A stretch of 64,000 bases of DNA from Sphaerolaimus hirsutus (GCA_964036195.1 OZ038453.1:23460352-23524351); one strand, 5' to 3'; shown: positions 12,468 through 24,365, counted from the stretch's first letter. Translations and numbers: made by a program. The notes: generated by a model from the letters alone, not told the origin.

Positions 12468-13051
12468 ATTTTCTTTAGAGACATCTGATGTTATATATGA
12501 TATTTTTCAAAATACCCATATTTCAATCGTATTTGCACCACACCAGCATGGTCACATTTTCTGCATACAATAATCTTTTGCATGCTAAACTACGTGACAC
12601 CATGAAAAATAAAATAAAATTAAAAACGTCAGCATATCAAACACCCAGGCTTTTATGTGTAAATGTACATGTCGTTGAGTAAAAAAAACAATATTTGAAT
12701 GCATCGATTAGCTAGTCAAAGCAAATCTGCAAAGCAGCAACTACTGTTTTTCCTTTAACTACCCCAGTGGTTTTATCCCTTCAACAGGTGTATGGGTGGT
12801 TGATTTTTTTATTTCATTGATTTATTTTTTTCAGCATTTTTTTCATGAATGTTCATCCATCATTGATTTATATTTTTGCACTTTATCTGAAGGTTTGCAG
12901 AAATTTTGTGGGGTGATAATTTTTCCACAGCTACATGCTTTATTGTATTTTGAGGTAAGTAAAATGTAAGAGGGTTAAATTTAAGGAAATGCAGTATAGA
13001 AGTGTTGTCTCTAAAACATATTTCACTTTTCTCAGCCACTCATTATTTCCT

Positions 13052-16000
13052 TCAAACACCTTTGTAGCTGGGTGGGCTGGAACCATGGTTTATATCACCA
13101 GAAAATGTGTCCAGAGGGCATTCCCAGACCCTGTAAAGTGCCCTCTAAAATGTCAACTGTCATGCATGTGTCAAAAGTAATGTAAAATGCCCTGAAAAAG
13201 GGCAACTTGGTTGCCATTTTGCAGGGCATTTTCGATGACTTTTGACACTTTGTATGACATTTGACCTTTTACAGGGCTTTTTGCAGGGTCTGGGAGTGGG
13301 ACCTGGGATGCATTTTCATCAACAGCATGTTGTGAGTTCTCTGTTGCAGCTGTGAAAGAATATTTTGGAAGAAGAATTGCACCTTCTTGGTTTATACAAC
13401 ATGGACTTGACTTTTTTGCCACAGATTTTTTCCTCCAACAAGTGTGAAAATCTGACACTTCATATGGGAAAAATCACAAGCAAATGAGGGGAACTATTCA
13501 GAGGGCGTATTTTCACTCACTAAGCTGTCAGGGGAGAACTAATGTAGCTATTGTAGGTAGGGGAACTAATTGAGGATTTTAGCATTTTCATAGCATAGTT
13601 ATCTTGGTGTTGTATTGGAGCATGTGATTCTATTCAAGTCTGGCACCAAAAACAATACTGTAATTCACCAAATCATTCACAGTTATAAATATGTAAAAAC
13701 CAAAGGTCATTTACATAGGCGGCGCAAGTGCTTGTGCGCTTGTGAATGTCACAAGTGGAATTTTTGGTGTCACAAGCAGAAATTTCATTGTGACATTCAC
13801 AAGCATGTATTGTACATGGTCCGGCTGAAAAGTTCCCGGGCAGTGCTCGCCATTCGCGCTAGGGGTAAGCTACGGTAATAAAATTTTGACAGGTTAAAAT
13901 ATGAGGTGTTGTGAGTTTCCACCCAAAATTTCACCCCTCTAGCTATACCCACTGCGGAACTGTGGGGGTTACAATTTCGGTCATTTTGTACTGATGTTCA
14001 CATGGTGCTCTAGCTCAATGCTGCTTTAAGTTGTGATCATGTAACTTTGGCTACTGTAAGCCACCAGTGTTGGCAATGTGCTGATAGCATTCAACACTTT
14101 CATCAACATCATTGCTATTAAGGTAAAATTAATATGCAAATCAGGGTGATGTGCAATAAACGTGGGAACTGTGATGGATGTTTTTGGTGATCATCTGAGA
14201 TCATGTTGTATTGCAGTGATTTGAATGTTGTTTTGAAATGTGCAGTAAATGAATTATGTGAATAAAATTTCCCTATGTTTCATTACTTATGTGTAGTGGA
14301 CACATTACCTGTGTTAAACACCAGTGAGTAGACTCCAAGGGGGGCTATTTTGAGAAGGAGAGGCAGAATGATGAATTTGGTAGTGATAGTAATGACAACA
14401 TGGACTAGGCATATGATATCATAGCTAATGTTGGTTAGTGCTGGCACATTGCCAACACTGCTGGCTTACAGTAGCCAAAGTTTCATGATCACAACTTAAA
14501 GCAGCATTGAGCTAGAGCACCATGTGTACATCAGTACAAAATGGCCGAAATTGTAACCCCCACAGTTGAGCAGTGGGTGGAGCCAGAGGGGTGAAATTTT
14601 GGGTGAAAACTCAAAACACCTGATATCTTAACCTGTCAAAATTTTATAACCGTAGCCTACCCCTAGCGCGAATGGCGAGCACTGCCCGGGAACTTTTCAG
14701 CCGGACCAAGTACAAACGAGAATGAAAGCCCAAAATTAGCTCAAAAATTTGCTCCATTTTGCCAATTTTCACCTGTATACCTAATCACTATTTTCATCTA
14801 TATACATGGTTATTCACCTAGGTATTTTTAGCCAATTTTATTTATATTTAAAGGGATTTCGAAATTTTTGGCTGGCTGCCAAGTACACATAAGGGCTCCA
14901 TAAAAAAGGTGTCACAAGGTGAAAATTTGGCTAATGTGAATGTCACAAGCGCAAATTGGGACCTTGCGCCGCCTATGGTCATTTACCTTCATCCCTCATA
15001 ACGCCATATGCACTCCTGATAACCAATGTAAAACACACTGAAAGTGCAATCCACACCACGGAGGCTGCAAGCCAAACATAACTGGGAATTGCCACCATCT
15101 CCTTCAATCTTGGATCCATTCGATGTAACTTTATGAAACCACCTATCTTCCCCATAGCGAACTTTATGGCCAGTATGACCACAACCACCTGTGAACAGAG
15201 TTGTTAGACTTACTGAACTTTTTTAAAAGTATATGTAAACGTTAAGTATTTTTTCTACTCACCACAAAGTATAGAAAAAGTAAAATACATTTTTTTTACT
15301 CGTACTCAAGCGTAAATCTGGGTACTTTTTGTGAGTGTAGAAACGAGTACTTTTCTTCATAGAATATGTAAAATGGGCACTTTTTCACGCGTGTTCAGCA
15401 CAACGTATGTTTTTCCATGAGAAAATGATAGATAAAATACCGTATTACCTCGAAATACCCCCATGGGGGTTTATTATTTCGCCAGCAAAATTTGAGGGGG
15501 GTTAATTCGAGGGGGGGGGGGTTTATTCGAGGGGGGTTTTATTATTTCGTCAGAAATTTTCGTAAGGATTGTAGTAAATAATAGGCATTTTCGTACCCAA
15601 AATAGGTAATAAATGTGTCCAAACAGGCTATATTTGGACATAAAAACGTAGATAGCTACACAAACTACTCTATGTGTAGCTGCAATGCAAATTAACAGTA
15701 ACATACATCATGTACGTTGCGTACATGACGTATTTATTATGTACATGACGTACATCATTCCGAAGGGGGGGGTATTTCGAGGGGGGGGGGGTTATTATTT
15801 TCCCAGCCCATTTTGAGGGGGGGTTAATTCGAGGGGGGGGGGTTAATTCAAGGGTGGGGATAATTCGAGGTAATACGGTAGTTTTCAACGTGATTTCATT
15901 CTAGGAGATAAAAATAGCAACAACAGCTGGACGAATATTCCATTCCATCGCCGGGTTCCCGACTCACTCGTTTCCACTTCTGTTATCTCTGCAGCCATTT

Positions 16001-19000
16001 CAATTTGGTTGCGATTTTTTTGTATTTTTAAAGTCACCACGAGTGATGTAAAAGCGCCAAACCAAAAAGCGCCATGACGCTTTTGTAACTTGGCGCTTTT
16101 TTTAGTGGTGCCATTGGCGCTTGGCGCCGTGGCCTTCAAAAACGTCATGGCGCTTATGGCACTTCGCGCCAATACTCTGGCGCTTTTTACATCACTAGGC
16201 TCTCCCCCGTGTAACTTACATATTCAACCGAACCACTTCTGTAAATACATAAAGTCGGCAGACGTATCGCCCTACAAACATTTGCGTCAGTCTCTCCAGT
16301 GGAGAGTGCATGTCGTCATTATTGTGACGCAATATTTTAATGATTGGAATGGATCGGGTCACGTATGAAAACTTGGCTCTTATCCCAGTTTCCAGTTGCG
16401 TGTTATACAAGTACGAGTGAAAAGTCAAAGTTAGCTAAAAATCGTTAAAAGTTGCTCCACTTTGCCAATTTCCACCTTTATAATCGCTATTTTTGTTTAT
16501 ATACATGGTTTTATAGTTAGTGTTAGCCTTTTTTATTCACATTTATAGCGGATTTCGCAATTTTGGCTGGCTGCCAAGTTCTCATATGGGGACTCTTCCA
16601 TTGGAACGGAGCCAACGAATGAAAATAATAATAAATTCCCCTCGAAATACCTCCCTAAAATTGAGTGTTAAGAGAATGTACAGGACAATTACCGCAGTTT
16701 GTGATCTGTACAATGCAGAACACACGTTAAAACTGATGATTGAGTGATGTTAGGGAAGGGTTTATGTGTTATATATCCCTATAAACACATATACATCTAT
16801 GTAATTGTTTGATTTTTCTACGTCTGAGTATGGGGAATTTCCAAAATTTCTGGCGAAATAATAGACTCCGCCCCTCGAATACCCCCCCCCACAAATGATC
16901 CCCCCTCAAATTTTTGCTGGTGAAATAATAAATCCCCGGGGGTATTTCGAGGTAATACGGTATACCATATATCATTGAATAAGACCCCCCTCGAATAACT
17001 CCTCCGCCTTGAATAACTCCCCCTCAAAAACACTGACGAAAAAATAACTCCCTTCCTCGAATAACTCCCCCCTCTTGAATAACTCCCCCCTCTGGGTGAA
17101 AAATATGCTACAAAGTTTACAAAAATGATCGATGCAAAGACATATAATGTTGATATATGGCAATGACAGCAGACATATTACTTTTACGCAGTGTATACGC
17201 ACCTGTTTGTAGTTTTGAACTGTTAAATAGCTGGATTACATGAGTTGACAGAATGCGTTCATACAATGAATTAAGTCCAAGTTTCTGAGGAAAAATAACT
17301 CCCTCCCTTGAATAACTCCTCCCCTTGAATAACTCCTTCCCCTTGAATAACTCCCCCCTCAAAAACTCTGACGAAAAAATAACTCCCCTGGGGTCTTATT
17401 CGAGGATATACTGTATTCATGTTTCACTTTTAAAATTATATTTTTCCCCCAAAAGTGATTAATACAAAAATAAGTAATCTTATATGTATGGTTACAACAA
17501 TGTGCACTCTGCAAACAACAATGTGCACACTGCAACAATGCAAACAGGGGATAAGAAATTACTGTATGCCCTCGAAACAACCCCATTGAAATACCTCCCT
17601 CAAAATGGTGACAGAATGTATACACCCCCCCCCCCCTTCAATTGGGTGTAAACAGAATGTTTGTTAATATTACTGCAGTTGAACTGTTGTTATTCACTGT
17701 TGAATAACTGCAGTTTGTTATCCAGGCAATGCACGACACACATTAAAAACCATCATTGTGTTACATTGGCCCTACACACACTAGTTTTCACCGTGACCGA
17801 TGTGAAAACTGAAACAGCCACATGGCGACATCCAGCCTACTCTTTTTGTATGCTATGTGTGCAGGGTTGGTTTTATAAAAATTATTTGTATACAAATTGT
17901 ATAAAAATTGTATAAAAATGTGTTTTATTTTTATTTTATTCTTGTTTCATTTTATTTTATTTTTTTTTATTCCAAAATAATAATAAAATAATAAAATGGA
18001 CCATTTTACAAAAATTTTACAAAAATTTTACAGAAATTTTACAAAAAATCAGAATCTTGCATGCAAGGTCAGAAAAATTTGATAATTAGACCTAAACATG
18101 AAAAACGTATGACAAATTTTTCCATTACTTTGCAAAAGTTGCATGCAGTATGTATTGTTAGCTAGTTGCAAGTGTTAAGTTACAATTATCGATAAGAATG
18201 GTTTGCATTTTCAGTAGAAGGATTACTGGAGTGTGCTGGGCGCATTTGTAAAACATTGTGCAAAGTGTCAATTGTCATGACAAATGTAGTAAAGAGTCAA
18301 TTGGCATCTCAAATGTCAAGCAAAGTATCATTGTCATGACAAATGTCATGCAGAGTGTAAATTGTGTATCTGAATCTTATGTTTTGGTATCCAAACCTTA
18401 TATTTTGGTATCCAAACCTTATATTTTAGTATCCAAATCTTATGTTTTTGTTTCCAAATGTTCACATAAGATTTGCTTACAAAAACAACAAGATTTGGAT
18501 ACAAAAGATAAGATTTGGATACAATTTGCTTTACAGTTTCCACTTTAATTTATATTTGTCATGACAATTGACACTTTACTTAACATTTTCATGAAAATTG
18601 ACACTTTCCATTCCATTTCATATGACATTTTGACACTTTACATGGCTTGGGATTGCCCCAGCTCCGCGAATGAACAGGTTGAACTATAAACAACAGAAAA
18701 AATTTTTTTACAAAAAATATGAATTTTTATACAAATTTTACAAAAATATGAATTTGTATACAATTTTACAAAATTTTTACAAAAATTTGAATTTTTATAC
18801 AATTTTTATTTTTATTTTGAAATTTTCCATTTTATTTTATTTTATTTTATTCTTCAATTTTCCATTTTATTTTTATTTTATTTTTATTCTTTTCTGAGAT
18901 TTTGCCAACCCTGTATGTGTGTTTGAGTTTTCAAATTTTCAAGTTTCAACTTTCATTAACTCAAATTCAAATTTAATTTTTTAAAAATCATTCAACCATG

Positions 19001-21798
19001 TTCAATAATTTGCATTTGAAAAGATTTCAGTTTTCACATGAAGTCACGGTGAAAACTAGTCTGTGTAGGCACAATAGAACAGGGTTTATACTATCTACAT
19101 ATGTACTTATAAAAAATAAGTCTATAGACTCTTATACATGGTGTTAACTAGTGATGGAAAAGGCACCGGAAAAAATGGCACGGCACCGCACCGGCACCGG
19201 TGCCATTTTGAAAAATATAGCACCGGCACCCTGGGGCACCGGCCGGCTGCCGGTGCTAGCACCGAAAGGCACCGCACCGGGCTGGAGTTTCCAAAGTATT
19301 TATCGGGTATTTTCTTAAAGGCTGCACCTTCGGAACTGCATATTTCCATGAATTCTCAACCGATTTTGATGGTTGAGCACTTAAAATGATCAGAATGATG
19401 CAGCGGTCACTCTATTAAGCAATTATAATTACTACAAATGAAACTCAAATATTTTGTACACTCCAATACACGTATTTACTGTTGTCTAATGACTGGGGTG
19501 GATGTTGTACAGAACATGTTACTATATTTTTTCATAAACTGACAACAAATTATGAACTAAATGTTGAAATAAATGTAATATTTATGACAGAAAATAGAAC
19601 ACAATTTTTTATTCCCTCTTCAGAAGGATCTGGCAGATTTCAAGCATATTTGATGGCATGGGATGTTTTTTTCCAAAATAGACTAAAAACCCTAACCTAA
19701 ACTAAACTAATGACTAAAGACTAATAGACTAAGGACTAATAACTAAAAGACTAATAATGTTGGGTAAATAAATTGCTGCTTTTTAATATGAATAAGCACA
19801 TTCTGTGAACGAAATTTTACACCCTATGAAGACTTGGCCGGACGCCGGTGCTTTTCCCGGTGCCTTTCACTTTGGCCCTGGTGCTAGCAGCACCTTTGAC
19901 ACCTGCAAAAAAATGGCACCGGCACCGGCAGGGCACCCTCTAAAAAGGGCACTGCACCGCACCAGCACTGGTGTTTTAAGTGCTCATGTTTATTCATGAG
20001 TAAAAGTGAAAGAAAAACAACTTTTTGTTTACATATCCTTCACGCAGGTTTGAGTAAAATCACATACTTTATGTTTACATATACTTTTTTAAAGTTTGGT
20101 ACTCTCATGTACACAAACAAATCAAAAATGGCATAATCTGTAAAAAACACTTCCCCCAAATTTCCCATCAGTTTACAGAGTGAGCTTGCAAAAGCAATGA
20201 ATAAGGGCACAAACAATGGAACTCACATGGAGGATGTAGTCAATCAAAATCATCATTTTATTCCATTTTCTAATACCCAGAATACCTAGGACACCGCACA
20301 CAACCAATGGCAGTGCTTCCAAAATCCTTATGGTGCAAAGGGAAACAACTGCAGTCCAAATAGCCAGGTCGCCAGGTAAATTATAGCCACCCACGAGAAA
20401 AAATATTTGAGCATTTGCGAACGTTTCCTTGTGTTGATTGTCTTTAAATAACACGTTCGACAGTATTGTTATGGTGACACCAGGGGGCAGTCCGAGACCT
20501 TGTAAAATGCCCTGTAAAATGTCAATCAAATGTCATGCAAAGTGTCTAAAGTCATGTAAAATGCCCTGCAAAATGGCAACCAAGTTGCCATTTTGCAGGG
20601 CATTTTACATGACTTGAGACACTTTGCATGACATTTGACATTTTACAGGGTCTTTTATAGGCTCCGAGACTGGCACCAGCAATTGCTTGCAGAATTCCCA
20701 TGATAACTTCGCACACACTGAGTACCAGCGCACCTTTCTGAAAATGGGAGTGGCTGGTATAAATGTGCAAATAATTACCATAAATCCTCGAATGAGTCTC
20801 TGGGCGAGTTTTTTAATCAGAATTTTTCGAGGCGGACTTGTTTGAGGGGGAGTTTTTGTGTCAGAAGGTTCAGGAAATTTTTGATCCAAGTGATTTGTAT
20901 GAACCCGTGTAATTTAGCTCATCAATCCATTTTCTGAAGCACTCATAAAAACTTTTTCCAACCATTTAAACAACTAAAATTCATGCTCACACAGCAAAAA
21001 ATGGATCCGTGAAGCGTGTGGAAGCGGGCTGGATGCGCGTGAAGCGGCGCGCTTCCACACGCTTCCACCAACATCACGAAAATCTCGGTGAAGTGTCTTC
21101 CACACGCTTCACCTAGCTTCACCGCTCGCTTCACGCGCATCCAAGCATGTAGAAGACACTTCACGGCGCTGGCGCATCCACACGCTTCCCGAACATATAC
21201 ATGTGTGTGGGGGGAGCGCCTAATCAGAAAGCGTGAAGTGCCTTCACGCAGATTTTCGTATTGTGCGTGGAAGCGCCTGCATGCTTGGTGAAGCTTCGGG
21301 AAGCATCGACGTGAGGACACTTCCCGACGCTTCACCGCGCATCAACACACCCATTTTTTTGCTGTGTCAGGCATCAGAATCATTCAAATGCAGAACATCA
21401 TCAAAAGAGCCTATTTATGTCACCGCTGTAGGTAAAACATTCTTATGAGTTTATTGTTGCATGCTGCACTGCATTTGCATTTGATGGATCAGACCATGGG
21501 GCAGTCCCAGACCCTGTAAAATGTCAAATGTCATGAAAAGTGTCAAAAGCCATGGAAAATGCCCTGTAAATTGGCAACATATAGTTTCCATGACTTTTGA
21601 CACTTTGCATGACATTTGACACTTTACAGGGCACTTTACAGGGGCTGGGACGCAGTAAATGCAGCTTGAAACAAAGTACTGAAGGACTGCATATTATAGT
21701 TTTATCCAGTGGAGAAAACTAGCCTTTATTGGGAATCTGCCAAAGCAACATCTGTATTTGGGGCCAGCAGCATCAAAGTCAACAGGAACAACAGCCAT
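13052..21798 (-). CDS. LAPTM-like four-helix endosomal/lysosomal membrane protein
   Basis: Minus-strand exons: 21798-21724, 20737-20677, 20480-20227, 15188-14987, 13349-13303 and 13111-13052. They join in frame to about 232 residues, close to the usual LAPTM4 length. The N-terminus has a cysteine-rich KYRCCFGRFPIK segment just before helix 1 (KGALVLSVCEVIMGILQ). Helices 2, 3 and 4 follow, for example WTAVVSLCTIRILEALPLVV, IDYILHVVVVILAIKF and VWLAASVVWIALSVCFTLVI. The C-terminal tail is polar and ends SPPSYKGV; PPxY motifs in this family bind WW domains of NEDD4-type ligases for endosomal sorting. Exons 2 and 4 are each interrupted by a palindromic transposon. The first donor appears to be GC (AAG then GCTAGT). 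The start context is AACAATGG, with a TATAAATA 37 bases upstream (21842-21835). A possible poly(A) signal (AATAAA) lies at 12944-12939. The family assignment rests on topology and the PPSY tail, not on a search. Confidence 0.78.
13112..13302 (-). mobile_element. Palindromic MITE interrupting the last coding exon of the LAPTM-like gene
   Basis: Excising these 191 bases rejoins GCATCCCAG to GACACATTT in frame and leads to the PPSY tail. The 5' edge is a normal donor (CAG then GTCCCAC). The 3' edge is CCCTCTG, which is not AG. A canonical alternative is acceptor GACATTTTAG, with the exon resuming at 13144; it is also in frame and would add 11 residues copied from the element's own right arm. The element is a near-perfect foldback with CCCAGACCCTG ends and the AAATGGCAACTTGG...CCATTTTGCAGGG centre seen in its relatives. 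Confidence 0.72.
13715..14976. mobile_element. 1.26-kb foldback element flanked by perfect 10-bp repeats
   Basis: The ends ATAGGCGGCGCAAG and CTTGCGCCGCCTAT are inverted, and GGTCATTTAC flanks both sides (13705-13714 and 14977-14986). The inner region (about 13818-14708) is a second, longer inverted repeat with arms of some 270-350 bases (CCGGCTGAAAAGTTCCCGGG and complement), so one foldback sits in another. On the minus strand the right-hand flank is exactly the splice donor of the LAPTM-like exon 3. Confidence 0.85.
15438..15880. mobile_element. TA-ended CTCGAAATACCCC element, uninterrupted subtype b
   Basis: It runs from TACCGTATTACCTCGAAATA to GAGGTAATACGGTA. The core differs from copies 1-3 (GTCCAAACAGGCTATATTTG, then ATACATCATGTACGT). 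It is the intact reference for the interrupted copies at 50983-51853 and around 23.6-24.3 kb. Confidence 0.85.
16043..16196. mobile_element. GCGCCA-word foldback, copy 2
   Basis: GAGTGATGTAAAAGCGCC and the inverted GGCGCTTTTTACATCACTA enclose GCGCC/GGCGC words. No clear target duplication remains. Confidence 0.75.
16620..17415. mobile_element. Two abutting TA-ended elements
   Basis: A 5'-truncated CTCGAAATACCCC element (about 16630-16962, ending GAGGTAATACGGTA) abuts a TTGAATAAGTCCC-type element at 16963-17415. The second begins TACCATATATCATTGAATAA and ends TTATTCGAGGATATACTGTA. Confidence 0.7.
17560..19140. mobile_element. Five-level nest of transposable elements
   Basis: The outermost layer is a CTCGAAATACCCC relative (from about 17570; its core resumes after 19075). 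It is split by an inverted-repeat element at about 17764-19075 (ACACACTAGTTTTCACCGTG and complement). That is split by a hAT-like element at 17862-18913 (CAGGGTTGG...CCAACCCTG, perfect TATGTGTG duplication). This contains a palindromic MITE (about 18230-18660), whose centre holds a further foldback of TTGGATACAAA words (about 18360-18540). No genes. Confidence 0.75.
19149..19990. mobile_element. Foldback with GGCACCGG word
   Basis: It starts TAGTGATGGAAAAGGCACC. Two blocks (19150-19290 and 19835-19980) are dense in GGCACCGG and CCGGTGCC. The start is the same as in the GCGCCA-word element at 50466 (TAGTGATGGAAAAAGCGCC), but the internal word is different. The right edge is uncertain. Confidence 0.6.
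20481..20676 (-). mobile_element. Palindromic MITE interrupting exon 2 of the LAPTM-like gene
   Basis: Read on the coding strand, GCAATTGCTG precedes and GTGTCACCATA follows. Excision gives Ala-Ile-Ala-Gly-Val-Thr-Ile with no frame change. CTGGTGCC and CTGGTGTC on the two sides match at 7 of 8 bases, as expected of a target duplication. The donor is G then GTGCCAG. The exact excision point ends in TG, not AG. A canonical in-frame alternative uses acceptor TTTACAAG (exon resumes at 20498) and would insert six element-derived residues (LGLPPG). Confidence 0.78.
20987..21367. mobile_element. Foldback with GAAGCG word
   Basis: The ends ACACAGCAAAAAATGGATCC and (inverted) CCCATTTTTTTGCTGTGT enclose many copies of GTGGAAGCG, GTGAAGCG and their complements CGCTTCAC. 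Located in intron 1 of the LAPTM-like gene. Confidence 0.7.
21497..21652. mobile_element. Palindromic MITE, copy within LAPTM-like intron 1
   Basis: GGGCAGTCCCAGACCCTGTA on the left and the complement of the right end (CTGCGTCCCAGCCCCTGTA) match the copies at 13112, 20481 and 54904. Interior words are TGTCAAATGTCATG and TTTGACACTTTGCATGACAT. It lies between coding exons, so it is neutral for splicing. Confidence 0.8.
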
Positions 21799-22182
21799 TG
21801 TTATTTTCTTTTGTTTTGTAATGGGCTGGTCCCTTATTTATACAAATGGAAATTTCTTTAGGGAAAAGGTTTATCTGCATAGACAATTTTAATCATTGGA
21901 GTAAATACATTTGTAAATCACATATAATTGTAAAAATGAAAATGCTGGTTTCTCAGAGGATAAAATGTGGCCAAAAAGTAAAATGCCCAGCACCCATCCC
22001 CATCAAAATTCACTTTAATCTATTCTCTATTTTTTGCCTTGCTTGCTGATGAAAAGTTAATGATGAAAATAATCAAGAAAATTGAAGAGATGATATCTTG
22101 AGGATATATTTTCTCTACTTTCCGTTGAATTTCTTAGCTCGGTAGATTGATTTGATTGAATAAATATACCACATTCCATGAC

Positions 22183-23031
22183 TACCGTATTTCCTCGAAA
22201 TACCCCCCCCCGGGTGGTGATTGTTTCATAGTGGTCCCGAGGGGGGGGGGGGGTAAACGAGGGGGGGTATTTCGAGGGGGGGGGGTTATTATTTCACAAG
22301 AACTTTTTTGAAATTCTAGTACAAAATCGTTGTTTGTGATGTGCGCTGGGGTAGAAAAATGGGGCAGGCCTGATACGCACATCTGCCTGATACGCACATT
22401 TTCCCGTTTTTTTCACTTGACACTTTTTCAAGTGATTTTCAGATATGAGTAAAGTGAAAAAAAGTTGCGCAATGACATAACTGAACTTTTTCACTTCACT
22501 CATATCTGAAAATCACTTGAAAATGTGTCAAGTGAAAAAAAAGGTGAAAAATAGCCATTTTTCACTGTTTTTCACTTGACACATTTTCAAGTGATTTTCA
22601 GATATGAGTGAAGTGAAAAAAGTTCACTAATGTCATTGCGCAGCGTTTTTCACTTTACTCATATCTGAAAATCACTTGAAAAAGTGACAAGTGAAAAAAA
22701 CGGGAAAATGTGCGTATCAGGCAGATGTGCGTATCAGTGCACCCCCTAGAAAAATGCATCAATAACTGACATGTATAGACCCTGTAGACTAATATTAGTA
22801 CGTAGATGGTATGAACACTGTTCTAACGTGATTCCGACATTGTTTTAACGTGTGTTCTGCACTACGCAGAACACAAACTGCAGTATTTGTCATGTACGTT
22901 CTCTTTACACTCAATTTGGGGGGGGGGTATTTCGAGGGGGGGTGATTGTTTCATAGTGGTCTCGAGAGGGGGGGGGTCAAACGAGGGGGGGGTATTTCGA
23001 GGGGGGGGGGGTATTTCGAGGAAATACGGTA
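22183..23031. mobile_element. TA-ended CTCGAAATACCCC element with a nested palindrome
   Basis: The outer ends are TACCGTATTTCCTCGAAATA and GAGGAAATACGGTA. Nested at about 22366-22740 is a double palindrome of TTTTCACTTGACAC, AAGTGATTTTCAGATATGAG and their complements, bordered by CTGATACGCACATCTGCCTG and the inverted CAGGCAGATGTGCGTATCAG. Confidence 0.8.
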
Positions 23032-23596
23032 TCTTCAAACCGCTGCCCCCAAAGTGGTATATAACAGAGGGGGGATGTTGGCAATGTTTCCCTCAAACTA
23101 CAGGTTTATAAGCCCCCTAATAGGAGATCCGGCACCAGTTGTATGTATGTTTATAAACTGACTGCCGGACTTGGTCCGAACGAAGTTTATATGCCTATTT
23201 TTTACCAAAAAGTCTGAAAAACCTCACGCCAGCAAAAACATTAAAAGTCCAAATGCTCAAAAGATTTTTAAGACTGAACGTTCAAATGATATGTGTAATA
23301 TCTTCAAAGTTAACACGCGATGCACCGTATTACAATATTTCTTGTAATAGAAGGGCACCAAAACGGCAGGTTTTTGCACATTTTTGCCCTCACGAAAACA
23401 ATAGAACGGCTGCCTCCAACTGAACGGCACCTCCATAGAACAGCAGGTAGAAATTTTGTTGGGAGTTTGTTGGTGTCAAAACGTTTAACTAAATCAAAAT
23501 TGGATGGTGAGAACATTCAAAGCATTCAAATGGATGGGTGTTAAATTTCAAACTGATGCTCTGAATTAAAAATATTGCTCAAGCTTCATTAAAAAT

Positions 23597-24365
23597 AGGC
23601 CCATGGGGTTTATTATTTCGCCAGCAAAACTTGAGGGGGGTTAATTCGATGGGAGGGGTTATTGTTTCGTCAGAAATTTTCATAAGGATCATAGTAAATA
23701 CCGTATTTCCTCGAAATACCCACAGGGGGTTTTTTTCAGAAAGAGAATTTGGGGGGGGTGGCTTAAAGGAGGGGGTATTTCGAGGCGGGTTTATTATTTC
23801 GCCAAAGATTTTTTGAAATCCCAATACTAAATTGTTGTTTGTAACATGCACAGACGTCGAAAGATGCAACAAAAACGGCCATCTATAGGACTCTGTAGAC
23901 TTATATAAGTACCTACACTGTATAAGCCCGGTTCTAACATAACACAGTCATTGTTTTTAACGTGTATTCTGCGTTTCCTGGATCAAACCGTATATTTTGT
24001 CATTTACATCCTCTATACACTATATTTGGGGGGTATTTCGAGGGGGGGTTTATAAGTTCATAGTGTCCATTTTGAGGGGGGGGTATTTCGAGGGGGTATT
24101 TCGAGGAAATATGGTAGTAGGTATTATTTGCGTACCCAAAATGTGTCCAAACAGGATAAGGTATTACCTCGATACACCCCCATGGGGGTTTATTTTTTCG
24201 CCAGCTCAATTTCAGGGGGGTTAATTCGAGGGAGGGGTTTATTATTTCGTCAGAAATTTTCGTAAGTATCGTAGTAAATAGTAGGCATTTGCATACCGAA
24301 AACAGGTAATAAATGTGTCCAAACAAGATATATTTGGACATAAAAACGTAGATAGCTACACAAAA
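23597..24365. mobile_element. Element nested in its own relative with TA duplication
   Basis: A complete CTCGAAATACCCC element (23699-24116) splits a subtype-b relative between AGTAAATA and TAGTAGGTATT. An uninterrupted relative reads GTAAATAGTAGGCATTT (about 24272), so the insertion duplicated TA. This supports a TA-targeting (mariner-like) origin. Further subtype-b sequence continues to about 24365. Confidence 0.75.

Noticed and set aside
12842..13452. Plus-strand exon-like segments (one ending at a strong GTAAGT donor near 12957, one at 13319-13452) that read as protein
   Set aside because: The second is the exact antisense of the LAPTM-like C-terminal exons, which have family logic (PPSY tail, phase continuity). 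The first has no partner exon.
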